Notes: generated by a model not told the origin, from the sequence alone. Positions 26,421-35,586 are shown, counted from the first letter of the stretch. The stretch is DNA of 64,000 nucleotides from Nitratidesulfovibrio sp. (GCF_040373385.1 NZ_JBDXXH010000001.1:487483-551482), one strand, 5' to 3'. Numbers and translations are program-made.

Positions 26421-28271
26421 CTACTGCAACTGCTGGCGCGGAATGCGGAACGAGACGCGCGTGCCCTTGCCCGGCTCGCTGTCTATGCGCATGGCGTACG
26501 ACGGGCCGTACATCTGCATCAGCCGCTGGTTGCAGTTCCGCGCGCCGATACCGTCGTGCAGGCTTTCGCCCGGGGGGCCGATGCAGGCCGTGCCCGGCTG
26601 CGTGCCCGGCCGGGGGCCGGATTGGGCGCCGCCTGTCTGGTGGCTGGCCTGCACCTCGTCCTGAATGCCTGCGTACACGTGGGGCGAAAGGTCGCTGGCG
26701 TCCGGGGCCAGGATGGCGTTGCGGGTGTCGTCGTCCATGCCCGCGCCGTCGTCCTCCACGGTCACCAGCAGGTGGTCGCCGTCGGCATGGGCCGAAAGGC
26801 GCACCAGCCCGCCTTCCTCGCGGGCCAGAATGCCGTGGCGCACGCTGTTTTCCACCAGCGGCTGGATGAGTAGCGGGGGAATCAGCCAGTCGGCGGTGCC
26901 GGGGGCCAGGTCGATGTCGGCGCGGATGCGGTCGCCGAAGCGGGCCTGCTCGATGACCAGGTACGAGCGCACCTGCTCCAGTTCCTCGGACAGGCGGATG
27001 GCCCCCCGGCTGGAATCGAGGTTGCGGCGCATGTACCGGGCAAGGTCCAGGATCAGGTCGCGGGCCTGGCCGGGCGCTGTGCGGCAGAACGAGGCCACCG
27101 TGTTCAGCGAGTTGAACAGGAAATGCGGGTTGATCTGGGCCTGCAGGCGGCGGATTTCGGCGCGCGCGATGAGCTGGTTCTTGATGCCTATCTCTTCCAG
27201 CTCGATCTGGGTGGAGAACAGGTCCGCCAGCCCCTTGGCCAGTTCGAAGCGGGTCTGGTCCAGCGGGCGGTTCTTGGTGCCGTACAGTTTCAGGCAGCCC
27301 AGGATGTGGCCGCCCTTGCGCAGCGGCACGATGATGGCGTCGGTCAGCGGGCAGCCGGGCTGGCGGCAGCCGATGGAATCACGGTCGCGCACGAACAGCG
27401 CCTCGCCCGTTTCCGCCACCCGCCGGGTGGCCAGCGTGCGCACATGGAACCCGGCCAGGTGGTGGTCGGCCCCTGCGCCCACATGGGCCAGCACCATGTC
27501 GCCCCCGGTCAGGGCCACGGCGGCCACATGGGTTTCGTCCAGGATGATTTCCGCCGTGGCTTGGGCGGACGAGCGGGTCAGGCCGGAGCGCAGGTGGGTC
27601 AGGCTCTGGTTGGCGATGGACAGGATCTGCCGGGCCTGGGTGGAGTCGCGCAGGTCGCGGAAGTGCAGTTGCAGGCGCAAGGCCTGCACGAACAGCGCAG
27701 CCCCCATGGCGTTGATGAGGATCATGGGCAGGCTGATCACCCGCACCAGTTCCACGGCCTCGGTAAAGGGTTCGGCCAGCCACAGCACAAGGCCCATGTG
27801 GTAGGTTTCGCCCACCAGCCCCAGGGTCAGGGCCGTGGCCCAGTCCAGCCGCCGTTCCGGAAAGCGCCAGGCCACCAGCCCGGCCAGTATCCCCTCGCTT
27901 AGCGTGGCAAGGCCGCACGGCAGCGCGCTGAACCCGCCCACGTCGATGAGGTAGCGGTGCCCGGCAGCTATGATGCCCGCCCCCGCGCCTACCACCGGCC
28001 CGCCGAACAGCCCGGCGGTGATCACGCCCATGGCCCGCAGGTTGGCGAAGGACTGGAACACGAAGTTGCCGGTGTAGGTGCCGAGAATGCCGAACATCCC
28101 GAACATGACCACCAGAAGCGCCGTGGCCCACAGCGGGCGCGAGCGGCCCGGCCCCACCTTGTCCAGCGGGGCAAAGGTCATGATGGCAAAGCCCCCGGCC
28201 AGCAGCAGGCCGAAACGCTGGGTAAGGGTGATGAACAGTTCCGGAACGTGGGGGGAAAGTATCGGGTCCAT
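26421..28271 (-). CDS. LytS/BtsS-type sensor histidine kinase
   Basis: A 616-residue membrane kinase. The N-terminus has six or so helices of the 5TM-5TMR-LYT type (residues about 15-195, including the NLRAMGVITAGLFGGPVVGA turn). A GAF-like domain with three cysteines (GCRQPGCP and GHILGCLKLYG) follows, then the His_kinase segment LQAQINPHFLFNSLNTVASF and the ATPase region PPLLIQPLVENSVRHGI. Between the G1 box (DDGAGMDDD) and the last ATPase strands there is an unusual Pro/Gly/Gln-rich insertion of about 45 residues. It begins 12 bp after its LytTR partner on the minus strand. Pyruvate or peptide sensing for the nearby CstA transporters is the likely role. Confidence 0.9.
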   Translation of the reverse strand: MDPILSPHVPELFITLTQRFGLLLAGGFAIMTFAPLDKVGPGRSRPLWATALLVVMFGMFGILGTYTGNFVFQSFANLRAMGVITAGLFGGPVVGAGAGIIAAGHRYLIDVGGFSALPCGLATLSEGILAGLVAWRFPERRLDWATALTLGLVGETYHMGLVLWLAEPFTEAVELVRVISLPMILINAMGAALFVQALRLQLHFRDLRDSTQARQILSIANQSLTHLRSGLTRSSAQATAEIILDETHVAAVALTGGDMVLAHVGAGADHHLAGFHVRTLATRRVAETGEALFVRDRDSIGCRQPGCPLTDAIIVPLRKGGHILGCLKLYGTKNRPLDQTRFELAKGLADLFSTQIELEEIGIKNQLIARAEIRRLQAQINPHFLFNSLNTVASFCRTAPGQARDLILDLARYMRRNLDSSRGAIRLSEELEQVRSYLVIEQARFGDRIRADIDLAPGTADWLIPPLLIQPLVENSVRHGILAREEGGLVRLSAHADGDHLLVTVEDDGAGMDDDTRNAILAPDASDLSPHVYAGIQDEVQASHQTGGAQSGPRPGTQPGTACIGPPGESLHDGIGARNCNQRLMQMYGPSYAMRIDSEPGKGTRVSFRIPRQQLQ

Positions 28272-28283
28272 GCGGCCCTCTTG

Positions 28284-29066
28284 CTAGACGCCCAGCCGGG
28301 CGCGGAAGTCGCGCGCGCGGTTGCGGCTGACGGTGACCTCGGTGCGGTCCGCGTCGTTCATGACCAGGTGGTACTTGCCGTTGATCCACGGCGAAAATTC
28401 GGCAATGCGCTCCAGGTTCACCAGCACGGCGCGGTTCACCCGAAAGAACGGCAGCCCGGCCAGGCGTTCTTCCGCCCGGGCCAGGGTGTTCATGTTGTGG
28501 CAGGGCAGGCGCCCTTCGTCGGTAACGGCCACGATGCGCTTTTCCTCGGCCTCTATCATCACCACGTCGCGCGTGGGGATGAGGCTGATGCGCCCACCGT
28601 GTTCGACGGCAAGGCGCTCCACCGGCTTGGAATGGCCCAGCGCGCCCAGCAGGGTGGCCACGGCGTTCTGCAGCGGCTGTGCACCGTCGGTGGCCAGTCG
28701 CCCGCGCACCCGGTCCAGGCAGCGGGCCAGCCGGGCCGGGGCCACGGGTTTGAGCAGGTAGTCGAGGGCGTTTTCCTCGAAGGCGTGGATGGCGTGCTCG
28801 TCAAAGGCGGTGACGAAGACGAAGAGCGGCGCGGCCTCGCCCGGCTGCGACTGGGCTTGCGCCTCGCGCAGGACGTGGAAGCCGTCGTGCCCCGGCATCT
28901 GGATGTCCTGGAAGACCAGGTCGAACTTTTCTTCCGCCAGCTTGCGCAACGCCTCGCTGGCCGATGCCGCCTCTGCGGCCTCCACGTCCGGATAGGCCGA
29001 GAGCAGGTAGGCCAGTTCGTCCCTGGCGGGGCGTTCGTCATCGACGATGAGGGCGCGGATGGTCAT
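28284..29066 (-). CDS. LytTR-family response regulator
   Basis: A 260-residue regulator. The receiver domain (residues about 1-120) has the acidic pair VDDE, the phosphoacceptor in FQDIQMPGHDG and the conserved Thr/Lys of VTAFDEHAIHAFEENALDYLLKP. The C-terminal LytTR DNA-binding domain (about 155-258) is recognised by GRISLIPTRDVVMIEAEEK, FFRVNRAVLVNLERI and VTVSRNRARDFRARLGV. It is the first gene of the minus-strand operon with the LytS-type kinase. The likely target is the cstA promoter; the palindrome at 29128-29160 in front of this gene may be an autoregulatory or divergent-gene site. Confidence 0.93.
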   Translation of the reverse strand: MTIRALIVDDERPARDELAYLLSAYPDVEAAEAASASEALRKLAEEKFDLVFQDIQMPGHDGFHVLREAQAQSQPGEAAPLFVFVTAFDEHAIHAFEENALDYLLKPVAPARLARCLDRVRGRLATDGAQPLQNAVATLLGALGHSKPVERLAVEHGGRISLIPTRDVVMIEAEEKRIVAVTDEGRLPCHNMNTLARAEERLAGLPFFRVNRAVLVNLERIAEFSPWINGKYHLVMNDADRTEVTVSRNRARDFRARLGV

Positions 29067-29127
29067 GGACGTGCCTTTCCGGAAAGGAAGTGCGGAGCCT
29101 TTGGCGATTTACATTCTGCCGACTTTT

Positions 29128-29160
29128 ATATAGCAAAACAGATATCTGTTTTCGCTATAT
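29128..29160. promoter_or_regulatory. Large AT-rich palindrome between divergent genes
   Basis: The core AAAACAGATATCTGTTTT (29135-29152) is a perfect 18-bp palindrome, extended outward by TATAGC/GCTATA with a single extra base on the right arm. It lies 62 bp upstream of the LytTR regulator start (minus) and 170 bp upstream of the GTG at 29330 (plus), so it is placed to act as an operator for either or both. Confidence 0.7.
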
Positions 29161-29329
29161 ACTGCCATGGCCGAACCGTGCGCCGGGTTTGCATGCTGCG
29201 GCAAGGGGGCTGGTCCGACACCGGAGCGGCGTTTTTCGTATATCCCGTATCGTCCGGTTAGAGAAGTCCGCCCCGGATGCCCACAGGGCGGGGCAAGACG
29301 CGCACGGACGGTTCAGGCGAGGGGGCTGC

Positions 29330-30163
29330 GTGGATAATACCAACGGAGTGCAGGGCGGCTTTGGCGACCACCTGTTCTCACCAGTGACGATGGTCATGCT
29401 TCTGGTCGCCTTGGTAGGGGTTGCCGGTACTGCGGCATTTTCGTTCGTTCCCTTGAGAGTTCCGATGCTCCAATTGTTGTGCATGGTTGGGGGCGCTTAC
29501 ATTGTATTGGCCGTGGTGTGGCATCACCGTTGGGGCGTGCCGTTCCGGCCCGTGTTGCCGTATGTGCTGCTGGGTATTTTTTTGCTTTGGGGACTCGGGA
29601 ATCTTGATGCCGTTAAGGCGCTCTATTCCAATGGCGAACCCACGCCAACTCCGATCCCCACTCCCCCGTCGGCCCCCGCTCCCACGCCTTTCCGTACGAC
29701 AACATCGATCCCGACTCCGACGCCCACGCCCACGCCGGCTCCGACGCCCACGTCCAAGCGCGTATCAGCGCCGAAGCCTGTCAGCCCTGCGCGGCCTGGT
29801 GGGGGCGTGGATGTCATTGTCAGTGATCGGAAAATGGACGCCGCTCTACGGCAGGATGTCGAACGGATAGTGAAGCGCGAGGTAGGAACCCAGCACTACC
29901 TGCATGATGTGTTCGTCGAAGTGGATGTCGAATCGTTATTCTCGCGGGACGAGCGTGCGCCGGGCAAGGGAGACCTGTCTTCAACGGGTGCTCACGCCAA
30001 GGTGAGCATCGTCGCATATGCCCCGAACTCGAACCGGATTCTGCACAAGGTTAACGCTATTGGCCGGTCGGTGGCGTTTCAAGGACAGGAATCACCCATG
30101 GACCAAATGAAGAAGGAGGCGCTTTCGGATGCTCTTGAATCCGCGTTCAAACAGATTCGGTAG
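29330..30163 (+). CDS. Membrane protein with Pro/Thr linker, partner of CsgG-like lipoprotein
   Basis: A 277-residue protein of unknown function. Residues about 18-105 contain three hydrophobic helices. A 45-residue linker of repeated TPTP/PTPT units follows (about 104-148), then a C-terminal alpha/beta domain of about 118 residues (VDVIVSDRKMDAALRQDVER onward) with no family I recognise. The topology places the C-terminal domain outside the inner membrane if the helix count is three. The GTG at 29330 is chosen because of a GAGGGGG site just before it and because it removes an implausible upstream stretch; ATG 29390 is an alternative. Base composition is visibly less GC-rich than its neighbours, which may point to acquisition. 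It overlaps the next gene by 35 bp. Confidence 0.65.
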   Translation: MDNTNGVQGGFGDHLFSPVTMVMLLVALVGVAGTAAFSFVPLRVPMLQLLCMVGGAYIVLAVVWHHRWGVPFRPVLPYVLLGIFLLWGLGNLDAVKALYSNGEPTPTPIPTPPSAPAPTPFRTTTSIPTPTPTPTPAPTPTSKRVSAPKPVSPARPGGGVDVIVSDRKMDAALRQDVERIVKREVGTQHYLHDVFVEVDVESLFSRDERAPGKGDLSSTGAHAKVSIVAYAPNSNRILHKVNAIGRSVAFQGQESPMDQMKKEALSDALESAFKQIR

Positions 30164-30782
30164 TGGGGTGGCTGGCGGGGCGGTGGCGCTGGCCATGGTG
30201 TGCATGCTGCTGGCGGCGGCATGCACGCCAAAATCGACCAATTCCGCGCAGGGGCCAAACGGCGCGCCGCCGCCTCCGCCCCCACCCATCGTGACCTCCA
30301 GTGGAGCGTCCTTGCAGCGGGTGGCGGTGATCGTCATCCCCGACAAGGGGTTCAATTCGGTACGGGCGGAAAACATGGCGCTGGAGGATCTCACGCGCAA
30401 GGGCTACCTGCTGGCCAGCCGATCGGACATCGACATGATCTTGCGGGAGCAGAAACTGCAATACAATCAGCTCATGGAAAAGGACTTCCGGGTCAAGCTG
30501 GCGGAATTGCTGAACGTGCAGGCCATGTTCGTCATCGAGGCCACGTCCATTTACCGGGGCTACAATCAGGGCAAGGAATATTTCGACGTGCGGGCCGTGG
30601 CGGCACGCCTGATCGACGCGCAGCATGGCACCGTGTTGTGGATCAAGAATGTCGAGCGGCCTGCGCCGGGTCTCGTGGAAGGGCTGGTCATGCTTTCCGT
30701 GTCCATCGTCGCGGGTGATGTCAGCGGAGATGTGGTCGAGGCGGCGCTGAAGGAATTTCCGCGCTGTGCCGCACGATCATAA
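30129..30782 (+). CDS. CsgG-like lipoprotein
   Basis: A 217-residue protein with a lipoprotein-type signal (hydrophobic residues about 14-30, then LAAAC). A short Pro run (seven consecutive prolines near residue 52) precedes the folded part. That part resembles CsgG-type domains: VAVIVIPDKGFNSVRAENMA, LASRSDIDMILREQKLQYNQ, LLNVQAMFVIEATSIYRGYN and VRAVAARLIDAQHGTVLWI. CsgG forms an outer-membrane secretion pore for curli, but many CsgG-fold lipoproteins have other envelope roles and no curli genes are seen here. AAGGAGG at 30113-30119 lies inside the end of the previous gene, so translation is coupled. Confidence 0.75.
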   Translation: MLLNPRSNRFGSGVAGGAVALAMVCMLLAAACTPKSTNSAQGPNGAPPPPPPPIVTSSGASLQRVAVIVIPDKGFNSVRAENMALEDLTRKGYLLASRSDIDMILREQKLQYNQLMEKDFRVKLAELLNVQAMFVIEATSIYRGYNQGKEYFDVRAVAARLIDAQHGTVLWIKNVERPAPGLVEGLVMLSVSIVAGDVSGDVVEAALKEFPRCAARS

Positions 30783-30884
30783 TCGGCCTGAACGGTATGC
30801 CGAAAGGGCTGCATGCGGTGTGCATGCAGCCCTTTCTTGCGTCCACGCCGCACCCAGCGCCGTCGCCGGTATCGCACCGCCTGG

Positions 30885-31643
30885 CTATTCCGCCGTCGCC
30901 GCCACCTCCACCGTGGCGTTGTGGGCAATGCCCACCACGTCGAACACGGTGGAAAGGTTGGGCGACACCCCGGTGACGCGCACCGCGCGCCCCAGCGTGC
31001 GGGCGTGGCGCACCAGTTCCGCCAGCACGGCAATGCCCGCGCCGTTCACCGAAACGGATGGCTCGAAGTCCAGTACCACGGTGGGGGCGCCGGTCAGCAG
31101 GGCCTCTTCGAACACGTGGCGCAGCACCGGTTCCGCCGGGCTGTTCACCGTGCCGCGTATGCGCACCACGGCGGTGTCGTCTCGAACCGCAGCGCCTGCG
31201 TCCCCGCCGTCCCGTGCAGCGCCCGTATCCGCCACCCCCGGTCCGGCCACCAGGCGGATTTCCTCTTCCTTGGCGCGCTTCAGACGGATGCGCTCTGCGG
31301 CGCGCGCAAGCGCGTGTTCCAGCGCCTCGCGCCGCACCGGCTTGTTGATGAAGTCGGTGGCGTCCAGGTGCAGCGCCTCGATGGCCAGTTCCGTGTCGCC
31401 GTGGCCGGTGATGACGATGACCTCGCTGCGCGGGTCGGCCTCCTTCAGGGCGCGCAGTACGTCCATGCCGTCGATGCCGGGCATCTTGATGTCGGTCAGC
31501 ACCACGTCAGGGCGTTCGCGGTCAAAGCTGATCAACCCCTCCTCGCCAGATTCCGCCGCCAGCGGCACGTGCCCCAGCGCCTCCAGCAGCAGGCCGAACA
31601 TCTTCAGGGTGGGCACCTCGTCGTCAATCACCAGGATGCGCAT
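30885..31643 (-). CDS. Response regulator with receiver and STAS domains
   Basis: A 252-residue protein. Residues 1-120 form a receiver with the acidic pair IDDE, the phospho-Asp in VLTDIKMPGIDG, the Thr in VIVITGHGD and the Lys in DFINKPVRRE. After a variable Ala/Gly/Asp linker, residues about 155-250 form a STAS domain (VVRIRGTVNSPAEPVLRHVF, VVLDFEPSVSVNGAGIAVLAEL), as in anti-anti-sigma factors. There is no DNA-binding domain, so output is probably through protein partners, for example an anti-sigma factor. The start at 31643 overlaps the end of the upstream kinase by 20 bp and has AAGGA in front. Confidence 0.9.
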   Translation of the reverse strand: MRILVIDDEVPTLKMFGLLLEALGHVPLAAESGEEGLISFDRERPDVVLTDIKMPGIDGMDVLRALKEADPRSEVIVITGHGDTELAIEALHLDATDFINKPVRREALEHALARAAERIRLKRAKEEEIRLVAGPGVADTGAARDGGDAGAAVRDDTAVVRIRGTVNSPAEPVLRHVFEEALLTGAPTVVLDFEPSVSVNGAGIAVLAELVRHARTLGRAVRVTGVSPNLSTVFDVVGIAHNATVEVAATAE

Positions 31644-33684
31644 GACTGTCGTCCTTTCGTCCGCCGTGGGGCGGGGTATCGCGGTGGGCGGGCAGGCGCA
31701 CGTGGAACGCGGTGCCCTTGCCCTCCGTGCTTTCGATGCGGATGTCGCCGCCGTAGTCGCGCACGATGCCGTACACGATGGACAGCCCAAGGCCCATGCC
31801 CTGGCCCGTGACCTTGGTGGTGAAGAACGGCTGGAAGATCTGCTCGCGCAGCGCCTCGGGAATGCCCGCGCCGTTGTCGGCCACGGTGGCCACCACGGTG
31901 TCGCCCTCGGCCTCGGCCCGCGTGGAGATGGTGATGACCCCGCGCAGGCCGCCGTCGGTGCGGGCGCGGTCCAGGATGGCGTCGCGGGCGTTGGTCACCA
32001 GGTTGAAGAACACCTGCTGCAACCGGTTTTCGTGGGCGCGCACAGGGGGCAGGCCCTCGGCCAGGTCCAGCTTCACCTCCACGTTCTGGAGCAGGAACTG
32101 GCGCTCCACCAGCGGCAGCACGGCGCGGGTGGGCCGGTTGATATCCAGCGGCTCGATGACCGTATCGGCCTTGCGGCCGAACGAACGCAGGGTGTTGATG
32201 ATTTCCGTGGCGCGGTCCACCTGGGTGCAGATGTCGCGCGCCACCTCGTGCAGGCGCGACTGCGGCACCGGCAGCCCCTGCTCGATGACCAGCGACAGAA
32301 AGTCGCTGCCCATGCGGATGGCGTTGAGCGGCTGGTTCAGTTCGTGTGCCACCCCGGCGGACATTTCACCCAGCGACTTCATCTTGGCCGCCTGGATGAT
32401 CTGGGCGTCCTTGTCCATCATTTCGGTGATGTCGGTGGTGGACACGATGATGGCGGGCCGCCCGCGATAGCTGATGGGGCAGGCGTGCAGGTTGACGTGG
32501 AACACGCTGCCGTCCTTGCGTACCTGCATGGCCTTGGGGATGTTCAGACAGCCGCCAGCCGCGTCGCCGCCATCGAACACGGTGTCGAACACGGCGCTGC
32601 ACTCGCGCACGGTGTCGCCGCCCAGCACGGTGAGCGACAGGCCCTTCATCTCCTCGCGGGTATAGCCGTACATTTCCACGGCGCGCGGGTTGGCGTCCAG
32701 AATGCCAAGGTCGGTGCAGTCCACCACGAAGATGGGGTCCGGCCCGCTGTCGAACAGCGAGCGGTACTTGCCCTCCGATTCCTGCAACCGCTTGCGGTAC
32801 AGCCGGATGGACCACACCATGTTGCGGAACGAGTCGGCCAGCTGGATCACCTCGTCGCCGCCGCGCTTGCGGTAGAACACGCAGGTGGGGCAGCTGTGCA
32901 GCCGCTCCGGCGACTGGCGCGGGCCACGGCGCTGCTCGTCAAAGTGCCAGCAGGGCAGGTCGGTGTTGCTGTAGGCGGGGCAGTCGTGGATGTCCCAGCC
33001 CGCGTCGGGCACGTCGAGGTCCACGGCGGTGTTGAAGTTGCCGCGCGAAAGATCGTCGGAAATGCGCGTCAGGCGCGTTACCGGCGCGGTGATGTACCGG
33101 GCGAGGTAGTGGCTGATGAAGAAGGTGATCACCACCACCGCCGTGATGAACCCCAGAAAGGTCACCCGCAGCTTGCCCACCAGGCTGTCCATGTGGTCCT
33201 TGCTGAGGCCCACGTGCACGTCGCCGATGCGGTACAGCCCCTCCTTCACCGGCACGGCGATGTCGTAGGCCGACATGCCCAGCACGTCCACCAGCTCCAC
33301 GCTTTTGGCCACCCCGTCGGGCAGGGGGTTGGCCATGCGCAGGTATTCGGGGAATGGCTTGATGAAGGTGTGGGCCAGCACGGTGCCCTGCGGGTCGGTG
33401 ACGAAGATGTACGCGATGAACTGGTGCCGCTCGCGCAGTTGGGCCTCGTCGAAGATCAGCCCCACCAGTTGCGGCACGTCGTTGTCCAGGATGTACCCCG
33501 CCCCGCGTGCCGCCACGCTGTGGGCGATGGCCGCGCCGCGCAGTTCCAGTTCCGCCGTCAGGCCGGAAACCAGGATCCACCGGGCCAGCAGGGCGATGGT
33601 GCCGCTGATGGCCATGATCACCACCAGGATGGTGATGAAGAACTTCTGTTGCAGCCCCAGGCGCTGGAAGCGACGCAGGATCAT
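31624..33684 (-). CDS. Sensor histidine kinase with four-cysteine insert between HAMP and PAS
   Basis: A 686-residue kinase. Helices at about 15-38 and 174-194 flank a periplasmic domain (about 40-173). A HAMP segment (about 195-225) is followed by an unusual insert with Cys235, Cys245, Cys265 and Cys268 (the last two as CPTC) before a PAS domain (about 300-420, [13 protein letters not shown]). The phosphoacceptor is in [13 protein letters not shown], and the ATPase has N, G1 (DNGAGI), F (FQPFFTTK) and G2 (GMGLGLS) boxes. The cysteine insert could bind a metal or an Fe-S cluster and add redox sensing. It is coupled by ATGA to the upstream binding protein and overlaps the downstream receiver-STAS gene, giving a three-gene signalling operon. 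Confidence 0.92.
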   Translation of the reverse strand: MILRRFQRLGLQQKFFITILVVIMAISGTIALLARWILVSGLTAELELRGAAIAHSVAARGAGYILDNDVPQLVGLIFDEAQLRERHQFIAYIFVTDPQGTVLAHTFIKPFPEYLRMANPLPDGVAKSVELVDVLGMSAYDIAVPVKEGLYRIGDVHVGLSKDHMDSLVGKLRVTFLGFITAVVVITFFISHYLARYITAPVTRLTRISDDLSRGNFNTAVDLDVPDAGWDIHDCPAYSNTDLPCWHFDEQRRGPRQSPERLHSCPTCVFYRKRGGDEVIQLADSFRNMVWSIRLYRKRLQESEGKYRSLFDSGPDPIFVVDCTDLGILDANPRAVEMYGYTREEMKGLSLTVLGGDTVRECSAVFDTVFDGGDAAGGCLNIPKAMQVRKDGSVFHVNLHACPISYRGRPAIIVSTTDITEMMDKDAQIIQAAKMKSLGEMSAGVAHELNQPLNAIRMGSDFLSLVIEQGLPVPQSRLHEVARDICTQVDRATEIINTLRSFGRKADTVIEPLDINRPTRAVLPLVERQFLLQNVEVKLDLAEGLPPVRAHENRLQQVFFNLVTNARDAILDRARTDGGLRGVITISTRAEAEGDTVVATVADNGAGIPEALREQIFQPFFTTKVTGQGMGLGLSIVYGIVRDYGGDIRIESTEGKGTAFHVRLPAHRDTPPHGGRKDDSHAHPGD

Positions 33685-35273
33685 GGCCGGACCTCCGCAG
33701 TGCCGGGCCGGACCTCCGCAGTGCCGGGCCGGACCGTGATGTCGCCGACCGGGGAGGAGGGCGCGGTGCCGGGGGGCGCGTCGGGCCGGGGGGCCTGTTC
33801 CGCCCCGGAGAGTGCGGGGGCTTGATCGGGAGCCTGATCGGGAGCCTGCCCGGACGCCTCGTCGGGAGTCGGTGCGGGCAGGGGGCGCACTTCGCCAAAA
33901 TCGCGGATCAGATCGAACTGCCCGTCGTGCAGCCGGGTGAAGTACACCTGGTTCATGCCCTGCCTGCTTTCGGGCGAAAAGGACACGTAGGTGCTGCCGC
34001 CCAGCGGGTAGTCGCGCAACGATTCCAGGGCCTGCACGAAGCCTTCGCGGGTCAGGTTGCGACCGGCGCGGCGCAGCCCTTCCACCAGGATGCGCGCGTT
34101 GACGTAGCCTTCAAGGCCGATGGTGTTGGGCGTCTCGTCGGGAAAGTAGCGGCGCAGCAGTTGCACGTAGTCGGCGGCGGCGGCCAGCAGGTCGGGGGTT
34201 TCCTTGGCGCGCGGGGGCGGCACCACCTGCGACATGGTCACCGGGTTCACCGGCGCGTTGCCCAGCAGCCGGGCCAGTTCTTCCGCCCCGGTGAACGACA
34301 GGCAGTGGAACACCGCGCGCAGGCCCGCCTGTTCCGCCAGGCGGATGAACCGGGCCGAGGGCTCGTAGGTGCCCACCATGACCACGGCCTGGGCGTCGGC
34401 GGCCAGGATGCGGCGCAGCCCTTCCTCCACCTTGGTGGTGCCGCGCACGTATGAGCCGCGCGTCACCGGGGCCAGGCCCAGTTCGCGCAGGGCTATTTCC
34501 GTGCCGGTCAGCCCGTCGAAGCCGTAGGCGTCGTACTGGTAGAACACGGCGATGCGCGTCAGCCCAAGGTCGCGCACCAGATGGCGCACGGCGGCCTTGG
34601 TTTCCTGGTAGTACGAGGCGCGCACGTTGAACACGTAGCGGTTGAACGGTTCGCGCAGGCCGTTGGCCCCGGTGAACATGCCCACCAGCGGGATGCGCGC
34701 CTCTTCCACCAGCGGCAGCACGCGCATGGTGGTGGGCGTGCCCACGTAGCTGAACAGGGCGAACACGTCGCCGTCGATAAGAAAACGCTGGGTGTTGGCC
34801 AGGCAGCGGGGCGGGTCGTAGCCATCGTCGGCGGCGGTGACCATGATGCGCCGCCCGTGCACCCCGCCGGTGTCGTTGATGTGGTGGATGTACGACAGCG
34901 CGCCGCGCAGGGTCTGCACGCCAAGGTAGCTGGCATGCCCGGTCAGGGCCAGGGAAGAGGCGAGGTGGATGGCGTCGTCGGTGACGCCCGGCGCGGTTGC
35001 GTCTTCCTGCTGGCGCGGGCTGTCGGCGTTGCAGGCGGCCAGCAGGGGGGGCAACGCCAGCAGGAGCAACAGCGGCAACAATGGCAACAGGGGCAACAGG
35101 GGAAACAGGGGAAACAGGGACAGCAGGCGGTGCCGGGCGGCATGGCGTTGGGCGGGGCGTGCCGGGGCGGATGCCGGAGCGGGTGCCGGAGCGGATCGGC
35201 AAATCCCCCCGGCTCGGCCCAAGGGAGCCTGATGCCGGGCGGCGGCGCGCGATGCGGCGGTGCGCGTGGTCAC
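33681..35273 (-). CDS. Branched-chain amino acid-type binding lipoprotein, kinase-linked
   Basis: A 530-residue periplasmic binding protein of the LivJ/Peripla_BP_6 type. A basic N-terminus is followed by a long hydrophobic stretch built from repeated Leu-Pro-Leu/Phe units and a lipobox (LLAAC, near residue 80). The ligand-binding fold is recognised by DDAIHLASSLALTGHASYLG, GGVHGRRIMVTAADDGYDP and VFYQYDAYGFDGLTGTEIAL. The tail has low-complexity repeats (QAPD and VRPGTAE). The start is a GTG at 35273 with GGGAGA upstream; no in-frame ATG is sensibly placed. No transport genes are adjacent, and its stop overlaps the kinase start (ATGA), so it most likely presents a ligand to that kinase. Confidence 0.85.
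   Translation of the reverse strand: MTTRTAASRAAARHQAPLGRAGGICRSAPAPAPASAPARPAQRHAARHRLLSLFPLFPLLPLLPLLPLLLLLALPPLLAACNADSPRQQEDATAPGVTDDAIHLASSLALTGHASYLGVQTLRGALSYIHHINDTGGVHGRRIMVTAADDGYDPPRCLANTQRFLIDGDVFALFSYVGTPTTMRVLPLVEEARIPLVGMFTGANGLREPFNRYVFNVRASYYQETKAAVRHLVRDLGLTRIAVFYQYDAYGFDGLTGTEIALRELGLAPVTRGSYVRGTTKVEEGLRRILAADAQAVVMVGTYEPSARFIRLAEQAGLRAVFHCLSFTGAEELARLLGNAPVNPVTMSQVVPPPRAKETPDLLAAAADYVQLLRRYFPDETPNTIGLEGYVNARILVEGLRRAGRNLTREGFVQALESLRDYPLGGSTYVSFSPESRQGMNQVYFTRLHDGQFDLIRDFGEVRPLPAPTPDEASGQAPDQAPDQAPALSGAEQAPRPDAPPGTAPSSPVGDITVRPGTAEVRPGTAEVRP
33685..33735. repeat. 21-bp tandem repeat at the gene junction
   Basis: The unit GGCCGGACCTCCGCAGTGCCG occurs twice exactly, with a partial third copy. 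On the minus strand it encodes VRPGTAE repeats at the C-terminus of the binding protein and also supplies the GGAGGT ribosome site of the kinase gene, duplicating that site. Confidence 0.9.
35068..35127. repeat. 9-bp imperfect tandem repeat in a signal-sequence coding region
   Basis: About six copies of a unit like GGCAACAGG encode the Leu-Pro-Leu/Phe repeats of the lipoprotein signal region (minus strand). The unit is a multiple of three, so copy changes would alter signal length only. Confidence 0.75.
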
Positions 35274-35489
35274 ACTTGCTCTCCCTGCTCTTGGGGCGTT
35301 GCCCGGTGAAATCCGGGGGGCGGATGCACGCCAAGGGTGCGCGCCGTGCGGACTGTAGCCCGACGACGGCGGAAAGTTCAAGGGTGCGCGAGGCCCGGAA
35401 AGAAATGCGCGCGGTATCCCCATGCGGTGCGGAACCGCCGGGAATGGCTGAAAAACGGCGCGGAGGGCCGGTTGGCGGGCGATACCCCG

Positions 35490-35518
35490 TTGTCAGAACT
35501 GCGGAGCGCGGCTACACT
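35490..35518 (+). promoter_or_regulatory. Sigma-70-like promoter of the thioredoxin-like gene
   Basis: TTGTCA and TACACT are separated by 17 bp, 68 bp upstream of the ATG at 35587. The rest of the 35274-35586 divergent spacer shows no gene. Confidence 0.55.
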
Positions 35519-35586
35519 TTTTGATGGTGCCACGAGGCGCGGCCCGGCACCACGCACACCTGCCGCGTCGGCACATGGGAGTCCGG

